A stretch of DNA of 32,383 nucleotides from Prolixibacteraceae bacterium. Its GTDB lineage: Bacteria > Bacteroidota > Bacteroidia > Bacteroidales > Prolixibacteraceae. Both the position numbers and the translations under genes were made by a program. How positions within the stretch are numbered: the first letter of the stretch is position 1; every line of letters starts with the position of its first letter. The notes under the pieces are model-generated. The model did no database searches and had not been told where the DNA came from. It was given only the letters and a program-made list of their open reading frames with translations. Positions 16,811 to 24,245 of this stretch are shown here, piece after piece. The stretch lies in contig JAFLKN010000061.1 of the NCBI GenBank assembly GCA_019163175.1, forward strand, positions 1 through 32,383, read 5' to 3'.

Positions 16811-18310
16811 ATGACCAGAGAAATTCATTATATATCGCCCCAAAAATTAACTTATCCAATTATTGAGCAGATTCTGGAGCATCGTAAAATGCTGATGCTG
16901 TCTGACGAATCTGTGGTTTTGATCGAAAAAAGCAAAGCCTACCTCGATCGTAAAATCAGTGAAACTGATGGCCCGCTTTATGGCATTAACACTGGTTTTG
17001 GTGCATTGTGCGACATTGAAGTGTCCAAAGATGACCTCAGCAAATTGCAGGAAAACCTCGTGATTTCTCATGCCTGTAATTTAGGACCAGAAATTCCTTC
17101 GGATGTTGTACGTTTAATGTTGTTGCTTAAAGCACACGCATTGGCTCGTGGAAATTCGGCAGTGCAATTGGTTACTGTTCAACGAATACTCGATTTATTT
17201 AATTCTGATATTTTACCAATTGTTTGCGAACAAGGTTCGCTTGGTGCCAGCGGCGATTTGGCTCCTTTAGCCAAATTGGTTCTTCCGCTAATCGGAATGG
17301 GTGAAGTATATCACAAGGGAATCCGAAAACCTGCATCTGAAGTTTTAGCAGAAATGGGGTGGGAGCCGATCCGATTACAGGCCAAAGAGGGCTTAGCTTT
17401 GCTTAATGGAACGCAGTTTATGAGTGCCCATGCTGTTTTTACGCTCCTGAAAGCTTTCCGTTTGATTGACTATGCTGATATTATTGGCGCTATTTCGTTG
17501 GATAGTTTTGACGGTTTGATTGAACCGTTTATGTCGCAAGTACAGGAAATTCGTCCACATGCTGGTCAGATTCAAACTGCTGCCAACTTCAGGAAACTAC
17601 TTGATGGGAGTGAATTAATCAGTCGAAAAAAGGAACATGTTCAGGATCCCTATTCGTTCAGGTGTATTCCCCAGGTACATGGTGCAGTGAAAGATGCAAT
17701 AGGCTATGTGGCTGGAGTTGTTGAAACCGAGATTAATTCGGTAACCGATAATCCGACTGTTTTTCCTGATGATGATTTGATTATTTCGGGCGGAAATTTC
17801 CATGGTGAACCCTTGGCTTTATCTCTGGATTTTCTTGCAATAGCACTATCCGAAATCGGGAGCATTTCGGAGCGACGCACGTATCGTCTAATTTCAGGAG
17901 ACCGACATCTGCCGGAGTTTTTGGTTGCTAACCCGGGGCTCAACTCTGGATTTATGATTCCTCAATACGCAGCTGCCTCGATTGTGAGTCAGAATAAGCA
18001 GTTAAGTACGCCTGCATCTGTCGATTCCATTCCGTCGTCGAATGAGCAGGAAGACCATGTAAGTATGGGTGGAAATGCTGCAACCAAGGCTCTGAAAGTA
18101 GCTACTAATATTTACAGTATTCTGGCCATCGAATTATACAATGCCGCACAGGCGATGGAGTTTCGGAGACCAGCAAGAACCTCTGTTTATCTGGAGAAAT
18201 TTTTAGCAGATTATCGGCAGCATGTTTCATTTGTTAGTGAAGACACATTAATGTATGTCGGAATAAATAAAACCATTGCATTTCTTGAAAAAGGGAAGTA
18301 TGTAGTGTGA
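16811..18310 (+). CDS. hutH: Histidine ammonia-lyase
   Basis: HutH (499 aa; the family is about 500), which deaminates L-histidine to urocanate. The MIO cofactor forms from A146-S147-G148 in GSLGASGDLAPLAKL. Other family stretches are YGINTGFGAL (57-66), QENLVISHACNLG, LLNGTQF, DNPTVFPDD, SGGNFHGEPLA and SSNEQEDHVSMGGNAA. The open frame runs 108 bp further upstream, but the extra residues are unlike the family, so I start at MTREIHYIS. hutU, hutI and a formimino-transferase are absent from the window, so it is a stand-alone hut gene next to hisS. Confidence 0.95.
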   Translation: MTREIHYISPQKLTYPIIEQILEHRKMLMLSDESVVLIEKSKAYLDRKISETDGPLYGINTGFGALCDIEVSKDDLSKLQENLVISHACNLGPEIPSDVVRLMLLLKAHALARGNSAVQLVTVQRILDLFNSDILPIVCEQGSLGASGDLAPLAKLVLPLIGMGEVYHKGIRKPASEVLAEMGWEPIRLQAKEGLALLNGTQFMSAHAVFTLLKAFRLIDYADIIGAISLDSFDGLIEPFMSQVQEIRPHAGQIQTAANFRKLLDGSELISRKKEHVQDPYSFRCIPQVHGAVKDAIGYVAGVVETEINSVTDNPTVFPDDDLIISGGNFHGEPLALSLDFLAIALSEIGSISERRTYRLISGDRHLPEFLVANPGLNSGFMIPQYAAASIVSQNKQLSTPASVDSIPSSNEQEDHVSMGGNAATKALKVATNIYSILAIELYNAAQAMEFRRPARTSVYLEKFLADYRQHVSFVSEDTLMYVGINKTIAFLEKGKYVV

Positions 18311-18315
18311 AAATG

Positions 18316-18343
18316 AAAAAGCCGGAAAATCCGGCTTTTTTTT
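18316..18343. terminator. Bidirectional terminator between hutH and the Spy-like gene
   Basis: An 11-bp perfect stem, AAAAAGCCGGA (18316-18326) with TCCGGCTTTTT (18330-18340), a 3-nt loop and a run of Ts on the plus strand. The A tract on the other side allows it to serve the convergent minus-strand gene ending at 18342. Confidence 0.92.
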
Positions 18344-18800
18344 ATTCTGGTTTTTGACCCCTTTTGTATTCTCTGATCAGGTGTGACCGAAATTCGTTTT
18401 CTGTTCGGTACATCATCAGAACCTTTTTCTTTGGTAATATCTTCAGGAATTGTTTGTTATACTCTTTTAGTAGCAAGGCCTCTTTTTCGAATGAGCCGAT
18501 ATAATTGTCGGTCATCTTTTCAATTTCAGTTTCCGACAGACTGGTTATTTTTTCGTCTGGCATGCGTTCAAATTGGTGAATCTGACGTTGTATGTCAAAT
18601 CTTTTCTTCTCAAATTCATTGTAAACAGGCCAGAATGCCTGCGCTTCTGCAGGTGTCAGATCAAGCTTGCTGGTGAAAAATGATATTTTTTCCGCTTTTA
18701 TTTTCTCAAACATTTCCGGACTTGGTCCCCTTCTTTCCTGCGCAACCAATACTGTAACAGCAAAGATTGTCAGCATGCTTATCAGAAATAGCTTTTTCAT
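18342..18800 (-). CDS. Spy/CpxP-like periplasmic protein
   Basis: A secreted protein of 152 aa with a signal peptide (MKKLFLISMLTIFAVTVLVA, cut before QERRG). The mature part is highly charged and helical. It contains the LTxxQ-like segment SKLDLTPAEAQAFWPVYNEFEKKR, found in Spy/CpxP-type chaperones and sensors, and a second helical part ending NEFRSHLIREYKRG. It is the third gene of a run with an anti-sigma-like gene (6 bp upstream) and an ECF sigma gene. Likely a periplasmic stress chaperone or feedback regulator; that role is inference from context. Confidence 0.75.
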   Translation of the reverse strand: MKKLFLISMLTIFAVTVLVAQERRGPSPEMFEKIKAEKISFFTSKLDLTPAEAQAFWPVYNEFEKKRFDIQRQIHQFERMPDEKITSLSETEIEKMTDNYIGSFEKEALLLKEYNKQFLKILPKKKVLMMYRTENEFRSHLIREYKRGQKPE

Positions 18801-18806
18801 GATTCG

Positions 18807-19265
18807 TTAATTTTGAATTTCAGAATAAATTTCAACATCATTCAATCCGGAGGAAAGATAAGCCAGAAATTCATCCGGATTAGTTTCTGCAATATTGTTG
18901 GTTTCATCCGAAAAAATGGCATCAACCAACGAATTTTCATCGATTGATGTTAAGTTGATAGAATAATCATTCAGCAGGTCAGCAGGTGCCGTAGTGCTGA
19001 ATGCAGTTTTTGTATTGTCTTTCAGCAAGAATGTATTAATGGGATAATATACCAGTAGATATACCAATGTGAAACTAGCTGCTAAACCCAGCGCAGGCTT
19101 CATGAATTGAATTATTTTAGCAGAAGAACTCTTTTTCTTCGCCTTGTCTTCAATATTTCCCATTATTCGGTCTTCGAGTGATTCGAAATAATAATCAGGA
19201 GTTCGAAACGGATTTGTTTTTGGCCGTTTCAAAAAATCGGGTTCTATATTTTCTTCTTCGTACAT
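18807..19265 (-). CDS. Single-pass anti-sigma-factor-like membrane protein
   Basis: 152 aa with an N-terminal cytoplasmic part, one membrane helix at about 56-76 (KPALGLAASFTLVYLLVYYP) and an acidic C-terminal periplasmic part. The N-terminal motif NPFRTPDYYFESLEDRIM is typical of proteins encoded beside ECF sigma factors in Bacteroidota. Position between the sigma gene and the Spy-like gene supports a role holding the sigma factor at the membrane. There is no zinc-type HxxxCxxC motif, so the family is assigned by context and layout rather than by a named domain. Confidence 0.65.
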   Translation of the reverse strand: MYEEENIEPDFLKRPKTNPFRTPDYYFESLEDRIMGNIEDKAKKKSSSAKIIQFMKPALGLAASFTLVYLLVYYPINTFLLKDNTKTAFSTTAPADLLNDYSINLTSIDENSLVDAIFSDETNNIAETNPDEFLAYLSSGLNDVEIYSEIQN

Positions 19266-19340
19266 GATCTTCTAATTATATGGCTTTGACATCTTTAATT
19301 TCAAATAGTTTAATTTTCCGGATGTTTTATTTTTCTTGTA

Positions 19341-19901
19341 TTAAGGTTCTATTCTGGTTTCGTGAGATTTAACGTATTCTTCAACCTTTTTTACAGCATG
19401 ATGGTACGAAGCTTTCAGCGCACCAACCGAAGTCTCGAGAATCTCCGACATTTCTTCGTATTTAATCTCATCAAAATACTTCATATTGAAAACCAGCTTT
19501 TGTTTTTCCGGTAAAGTCGCAATAGCCTTTTGCAAGAGTAGTTGCCACTCGTCACCGTCAAAATATGAATCTCCTTCCAGATTATCAATCAGGTATTGGT
19601 TTTCGTCGGTGAGACTTGTCATCGACTTGCGTTTCCGCTGATTCAGAAATGTAATCGATTCGTTGGTTGCAATTCGGTAAAGCCAGGTAAACAAACTCGA
19701 TTCGGCCCTGAAGGAGTCTAGTCCATTCCAAATTTTGATGAATGTATTTTGAAGAACATCATCGGTATCATCATGGTTCAGCACTATTTTTCGGATGTGC
19801 CAATACAACCTTTCCTTGTAAGTGGAAATTAGATACCTGAAAGCTTGTTCCTTCGTCGAAGGATCTTTCAGGCTATCCAATATTTGCTGGTCATTGGTCA
19901 T
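19341..19901 (-). CDS. ECF-type RNA polymerase sigma factor
   Basis: A sigma-70 family ECF protein (186 aa). Region 2 is seen as YKERLYWHIRKIVLNHDDTDDVLQNTFIKIWNGLDSFRAESSLFTWLYRIATNESI, and region 4 as LPEKQKLVFNMKYFDEIKYEEMSEILETSVGALKASYHHAVKKVE. Regions 1.1 and 3 are missing, as expected. It heads a three-gene minus-strand run with the anti-sigma-like and Spy-like genes, suggesting control of an envelope stress response. No promoter with a TAnnTTTG box was seen upstream, which would fit autoregulation by a different sigma. Confidence 0.93.
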   Translation of the reverse strand: MTNDQQILDSLKDPSTKEQAFRYLISTYKERLYWHIRKIVLNHDDTDDVLQNTFIKIWNGLDSFRAESSLFTWLYRIATNESITFLNQRKRKSMTSLTDENQYLIDNLEGDSYFDGDEWQLLLQKAIATLPEKQKLVFNMKYFDEIKYEEMSEILETSVGALKASYHHAVKKVEEYVKSHETRIEP

Positions 19902-19998
19902 ACAAAATTTGATCGTCGTTACTCTGACAGGAAAATAGTGGAATGGTTTAATTTGCTGTTTTGCTATACTTCGAAGGAATGGATACTATTAAATTTTC

Positions 19999-20748
19999 CT
20001 ATTCAATTCTGAAATTGAGGCCTTCTTTTTTCAGTTTTTCGTAAACCTGAATGTCGAACTGGTATAATTTGGCCGCACGATGTGCTACATTCTGTTGCTT
20101 TTCTCCGGAATCGATCAACAATTCCATTTTAGCCAGCTTTTTCCTGAAGTTGCGGGTATCCATTTTTTTATTCAGGATAACTTCATATAGCGATTGAATT
20201 TCGGTCAGGGTAAATTTTTCAGGCAGAAGGTGAAATCCTACCGGATGATACATTACCTCTTGTCTAAGTTTCAGGAGTGCCTGCTGGATGATCTTATCAT
20301 GATCAAAACATAGTGGTGGCAATTCGGTCAGGTTAAACCACTGCAGAGATTTGGTTAGTTTCGATTGTTTCAGATCGTAGTATTCAGGGTTAATTAAGGA
20401 GTAATATCCTATAGTTATGACACGGGTGTACGGTACGCGTTCAAGCGATCCGAAAGCAGAAATTTGCTGAAGAAAGACATCGTTTAACCCGGTTGCCTGA
20501 AAAAGAAGTTCTTTGGCGAATTCATCCAAATCCTGTTGCTCAGGCACATGTCCACCAAACAAACTCCAATACATATCGCTGTTTAAAACGGGATGTTTTT
20601 CGTAAATCTGCCTGATTTGATCGGAGCTGGCCTGTTCCGGAAGTGCTTTTTTAAGAACTTCTTTGTCAATTTGAACGAGCAATACTTTTAAGCCGGATTT
20701 GTCGAATCCGAAAATGACACAATCGACAGAGACTGAATTTAAGATCAT
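19999..20748 (-). CDS. Nudix-fold transcriptional regulator (NrtR/AraR-like) with degenerate Nudix box
   Basis: 249 aa: an N-terminal Nudix fold (VSVDCVIFGFDKSGLKVLLVQ, SLFGGHVPEQQDL) and a C-terminal winged-helix region (HPVGFHLLPEKFTLTEIQSLYEVILNKKMDTRNFRKKLAKM). This is the layout of NrtR and Bacteroidota AraR-type regulators. Against the Nudix consensus Gx5Ex7REUxEExGU, the catalytic positions read Q72, E80, L81, Q84 and A85, so hydrolysis is unlikely and ligand sensing is the better guess. I start at 20748 because the -7 box at 20767-20774 excludes the longer frame from 20769. Target genes unknown; sugar or NAD-related control is typical for the family. Confidence 0.85.
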   Translation of the reverse strand: MILNSVSVDCVIFGFDKSGLKVLLVQIDKEVLKKALPEQASSDQIRQIYEKHPVLNSDMYWSLFGGHVPEQQDLDEFAKELLFQATGLNDVFLQQISAFGSLERVPYTRVITIGYYSLINPEYYDLKQSKLTKSLQWFNLTELPPLCFDHDKIIQQALLKLRQEVMYHPVGFHLLPEKFTLTEIQSLYEVILNKKMDTRNFRKKLAKMELLIDSGEKQQNVAHRAAKLYQFDIQVYEKLKKEGLNFRIE

Positions 20749-20766
20749 AGTGCAAAGCTTTGACGG

Positions 20767-20799
20767 CAAAAGTAATAAACCGGAATTTATTATTTCAAA
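20767..20799 (-). promoter_or_regulatory. Promoter of the Nudix-like regulator
   Basis: On the minus strand TTTG (20799-20796), a 21-nt spacer and TACTTTTG (20774-20767) match the Bacteroidota -33/-7 pattern. Transcription would begin near 20761, about a dozen bases before the ATG at 20748, so the longer reading frame could not be translated. Confidence 0.7.
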
Positions 20800-20900
20800 T
20801 TGTGCTTATAATAATTGACAACACTTGATACAATGCTGTTAAATCAGTTGCAAAAAGGTGTCGTAATCAGATTAAATGCTTCAAAGTTTGTCGATTCGAT

Positions 20901-20908
20901 TATCTTTG
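20901..20908 (+). promoter_or_regulatory. Putative -7 box of ychF
   Basis: TATCTTTG is an exact TAnnTTTG match, 26 nt before the ychF ATG. The only TTTG upstream (20887-20890) is too close to be the -33 box. Confidence 0.55.
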
Positions 20909-20934
20909 CACCGAAATTTAAAAAATAAGAAAGC

Positions 20935-22035
20935 ATGGCTTTACAGTGTGGGATAGTAGGAATGCCCAATGTCGGGAAATCGACACTTTTTAATTGTTTG
21001 TCGAATGCAAAGGCGCAGTCAGCAAACTTTCCGTTTTGCACCATCGAACCTAATTTGGGAGTAATTACTGTGCCTGACGACAGATTGATCAAACTTGAAG
21101 AGTTGGTTCATCCGGAACGTGTAGTTCCAACAACTGTTGAGATCGTTGATATTGCTGGTCTTGTTCGTGGGGCAAGCAAGGGAGAAGGATTAGGAAATAA
21201 GTTTTTGGCAAATATCAGGGAAACAGACGCTATTATTCATGTGCTGAGATGTTTTGACAATGATAATATTACGCATGTTGATCATACCATCAATCCGGTT
21301 CGCGATAAAGAAACTATTGATATCGAACTACAGTTAAAAGATCTTGAGACTGTTGAAAGCCGTATTGCTAAAGTTGAAAAGCAAGCCAAAACAGGAAATG
21401 ATTCAGAGGCAAAAAGAATGTTTAAAATTCTTTCAATGTACCGTGATGTGCTCGTTCAGGGAAAATCGGCACGTACAGTCGAGATTGACGAGTTAGATTA
21501 TAAACTGGCAAAAGATCTTCAATTACTTACAAATAAGCCAATCTTGTATGTATGTAATGTTGATGAGGCTGCTGTTGTTACCGGAAATGCCTATGTTGAA
21601 GCAGTAAAAGAAGCCATTAAGGATGAAAATGCAGAAATGCTGATGATCGCCGCTGCTACGGAGGCAGATATTGCTGAATTGGAAAGCTTTGAGGAGCGCC
21701 AGTTGTTTCTGGAGGACCTTGGGTTACAGGAGTCTGGTGTGCATAAATTGATTAAAACAGCTTACAAATTGCTTAAACTCGAAACGTATTTTACTGCCGG
21801 AGTAAAGGAAGTTCGTGCATGGACTTACAAACATGGTTTCAAAGCTCCACAAGCCGCTGGTGTAATTCATACCGATTTTGAAAAGGGATTTATTCGGGCT
21901 GAGGTGATCAAGTATGCTGATTTTGTTGCACTCGGATCGGAACAAGCATGCAAAGAAGCTGGTAAAATGGCGATCGAAGGTAAGGAATATGTGGTTCAGG
22001 ATGGCGACATCATGCACTTCAGATTTAACGTTTAG
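20935..22035 (+). CDS. ychF: Redox-regulated ATPase YchF (OLA1 family)
   Basis: YchF (366 aa, normal), a translation-associated Obg-like P-loop NTPase that prefers ATP. The P loop GMPNVGKST is at residues 9-17, switch II is DIAGLVRGASKGEGLGNKFL, and the NVDE in CNVDEAA takes the place of NKxD, explaining the ATP preference. A coiled region is followed by the TGS-like C-terminal domain (TYFTAGVKEVRAWTYKHGFKAPQAAGVIHTDFEKGFIRAEVI). It is divergent from the Nudix-like gene and followed by a terminator. Confidence 0.97.
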   Translation: MALQCGIVGMPNVGKSTLFNCLSNAKAQSANFPFCTIEPNLGVITVPDDRLIKLEELVHPERVVPTTVEIVDIAGLVRGASKGEGLGNKFLANIRETDAIIHVLRCFDNDNITHVDHTINPVRDKETIDIELQLKDLETVESRIAKVEKQAKTGNDSEAKRMFKILSMYRDVLVQGKSARTVEIDELDYKLAKDLQLLTNKPILYVCNVDEAAVVTGNAYVEAVKEAIKDENAEMLMIAAATEADIAELESFEERQLFLEDLGLQESGVHKLIKTAYKLLKLETYFTAGVKEVRAWTYKHGFKAPQAAGVIHTDFEKGFIRAEVIKYADFVALGSEQACKEAGKMAIEGKEYVVQDGDIMHFRFNV

Positions 22036-22058
22036 ACTATAATTTTAAAGAAATATGC

Positions 22059-22089
22059 AAAAAGACAGTCAGTTTTGGCTGTCTTTTTT
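22059..22089 (+). terminator. Terminator after ychF
   Basis: AAAAAGACAG (22059-22068) pairs with CTGTCTTTTT (22079-22088), extended inward by a G-T pair, followed by a T run. It starts 23 bp after the ychF stop. Confidence 0.88.
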
Positions 22090-22411
22090 GTTTTTCGGCA
22101 TTTTTGAAACGAAATTTCTGAAAGCGGGTATATTCTGAAAACTTACTCTATTTCCCTCTGTTTCCAATTCTGAAATAGGGGTAGTAGAGTAAAATTTTAA
22201 TTTTTTCACTCGTGACATGAATTAGAATAGGGAGTAAGTCGTAAAATTCTAAAAATGACATTCTGTTAATATGCAGTAAATTTTATTTATTTGATAGTAT
22301 TATCTCTATAAAATAGAAAAATGTCAGCTATTATTTTAAAATATAATCAATTTGACTATTTTTGAACACGAAATAAAATTTAGATACGATCATATTTAAA
22401 AACGAAATACT
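22090..22411. other. AT-rich intergenic stretch with overlapping inverted repeats upstream of asnB
   Basis: No gene is seen in this stretch. The segment 22141-22154 can pair with two partners. One is 22172-22192 (TTACTC with GAGTAA and ATTTC with GAAAT, with an 8-nt bulge). The other is the perfect 8-bp match ACTTACTC (22141-22148) with GAGTAAGT (22232-22239). The two pairings exclude each other. The -7 box of asnB lies further downstream at 22357-22364. Low GC throughout. Confidence 0.4.
22357..22364 (+). promoter_or_regulatory. Putative -7 box of asnB
   Basis: TATTTTTG fits TAnnTTTG and would start transcription about 40 nt before the asnB ATG. The -33 region lacks a clear TTTG. Confidence 0.45.
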
Positions 22412-24085
22412 ATGTGTGGATTTGTAGGTGTATTTGATTTGAAGGTGCCTTCGCAGGAATTACGTCCTCAGGTTTTGAAGATGTCGAAAAAGATTCGTCA
22501 TCGTGGTCCGGATTGGTCGGGCATTTTTTCATGCGATAAGGCAATCCTTTCTCACGAACGTTTGTCGATTGTTGACCCGGAATCGGGACAGCAACCTTTG
22601 TATAGTAAAGACGGCAAGTTAGTATTGGCAGTGAATGGCGAAATCTATAATCACATGGAAATCAGGAAAAGAATTGGTGACTCTTACGAGTTTCTGACTC
22701 ATTCTGATTGTGAAGTTATTCTGGCTTTATACCGTGAAAAAGGTGTCGATTTCATCGAAGACTTAAATGGTATTTTTGCCTTTGCTTTATACGATATGGA
22801 AAAGGATGTTTACCTGATCGCCCGTGACCATATCGGAATTATTCCATTGTATCAGGGATGGGACAAATCTGGCAATTACTATGTGGCTTCCGAATTGAAA
22901 TCGTTGGAAGGTCAGTGTAGCGTAATTGAAGAGTTTTTACCCGGGAAATATTTATACAGTTCGGATGGCGAAGTTAAAACGTGGTACCAACGCGACTGGG
23001 AATCGTTTGATGCTGTGAAAGATAATGGTTGCGACATTGCCGAATTACGCAAAGCACTCGAAGATGCAGTTCATCGTCAACTAATGTCTGACGTTCCTTA
23101 TGGAGTTTTACTTTCAGGAGGGCTTGACTCATCGGTTATTTCTGCTATTGCCAAAAAGTATGCAGCTTTCCGCGTTGAATCAACGGATAACGAACAAGCC
23201 TATTGGCCACAGCTCCATTCATTCGCTGTTGGTTTGATTGGATCTCCCGATTTGGCTGCTGCTAAATTGGTTGCCGATCATATTGGTACCGTTCATCACC
23301 AAATACATTTTACCGTTCAGGAAGGATTGGATGCCATCCGAGATGTGATTTATCACCTTGAAACCTACGATGTAACTACTGTTCGCGCTTCAACTCCAAT
23401 GTATCTGCTATCGAGAGTTATTAAGTCGATGGGCGTAAAAATGGTGCTTTCAGGAGAAGGTGCTGACGAAATTTTTGGCGGATACCTGTATTTCCACAAG
23501 GCTCCAAATGCACGTGCATTCCATGAGGAAACCGTTCGTAAACTGAGCAAATTGCATTTGTACGATTGTTTACGTGCAAACAAGTCATTGGCTGCCTGGG
23601 GTGTTGAAGGTCGGGTTCCATTCCTTGATAAAGAATTCATGGATGTGGCTATGCGTCTTAACCCGGAAGAAAAAATGGCTAAAAATGGCCGGATGGAGAA
23701 GTGGGTCGTGCGCAAAGCTTTTGAAGATTATTTGCCGGCAAGCGTTGCATGGCGCCAAAAGGAACAATTTTCGGATGGTGTTGGATACAATTGGATCGAT
23801 TCGCTGAAATTAATGGTTGCTGAAAAGGTAACCGACGAGATGATGAGCACAGCAAAATTCAGGTTCCCAATTAATACTCCAATGTCAAAAGAAGAGTATT
23901 TCTACCGTTCAATTTTTACTGAACATTTCCCATCCGATTCTGCTGCTAGTTGCGTACCTTCAGTGCCATCAATTGCCTGTAGTACGCCTGTTGCACTGGA
24001 GTGGGACGCCAGTTTCAAGAACAATGCTGATCCTTCAGGTCGTTCTGTAGGCAGTGTTCACTTAGAAGGATATGAAAAGAAATAA
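22412..24085 (+). CDS. asnB: Glutamine-hydrolysing asparagine synthase B
   Basis: AsnB (557 aa). The N-terminal Ntn glutaminase has nucleophile C2 (MCGFVGVFDL), IRHRGPDWSG, LSHERLSIVDPESGQQP and VNGEIYNH. The synthetase domain has the PP-loop SGGLDSS at 235-241, then VLSGEGADEIFGGYLYFHKAP and DCLRANKSLAAWGVEGRVPFLDKEFMDVAM. It makes asparagine from aspartate, glutamine and ATP. The C-terminal tail (VPSIACSTPVALEWDASF) is of the usual bacterial AsnB kind. Monocistronic by layout: terminators lie on both sides. Confidence 0.97.
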   Translation: MCGFVGVFDLKVPSQELRPQVLKMSKKIRHRGPDWSGIFSCDKAILSHERLSIVDPESGQQPLYSKDGKLVLAVNGEIYNHMEIRKRIGDSYEFLTHSDCEVILALYREKGVDFIEDLNGIFAFALYDMEKDVYLIARDHIGIIPLYQGWDKSGNYYVASELKSLEGQCSVIEEFLPGKYLYSSDGEVKTWYQRDWESFDAVKDNGCDIAELRKALEDAVHRQLMSDVPYGVLLSGGLDSSVISAIAKKYAAFRVESTDNEQAYWPQLHSFAVGLIGSPDLAAAKLVADHIGTVHHQIHFTVQEGLDAIRDVIYHLETYDVTTVRASTPMYLLSRVIKSMGVKMVLSGEGADEIFGGYLYFHKAPNARAFHEETVRKLSKLHLYDCLRANKSLAAWGVEGRVPFLDKEFMDVAMRLNPEEKMAKNGRMEKWVVRKAFEDYLPASVAWRQKEQFSDGVGYNWIDSLKLMVAEKVTDEMMSTAKFRFPINTPMSKEEYFYRSIFTEHFPSDSAASCVPSVPSIACSTPVALEWDASFKNNADPSGRSVGSVHLEGYEKK

Positions 24086-24128
24086 AATCGCATACAGTTT
24101 CAAGTTAAATTTTCTCAATCGATTGAAT

Positions 24129-24170
24129 TGAAACAGAAGAACCGGGCATCAACCCGGTTTTTTTGTTTCA
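24129..24170 (+). terminator. Terminator after asnB
   Basis: The core AACCGGG / CCCGGTT encloses a 6-nt loop and is followed by Ts. The pairing extends to an 18-bp stem (24129-24146 with 24153-24170) with two G-T pairs, ending in TGAAAC/GTTTCA outside the A/T tract. Confidence 0.92.
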
Positions 24171-24245
24171 AAAGCGGCCAAACATTGATTAATTTCTTTT
24201 ATTTTGCAATTGCTTGAAATACTTACAATTATTAATACAAATACT

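Noticed and set aside
23365-23715. Minus-strand open frame of 116 codons
   Set aside because: Antisense shadow within the conserved synthetase domain of asnB.
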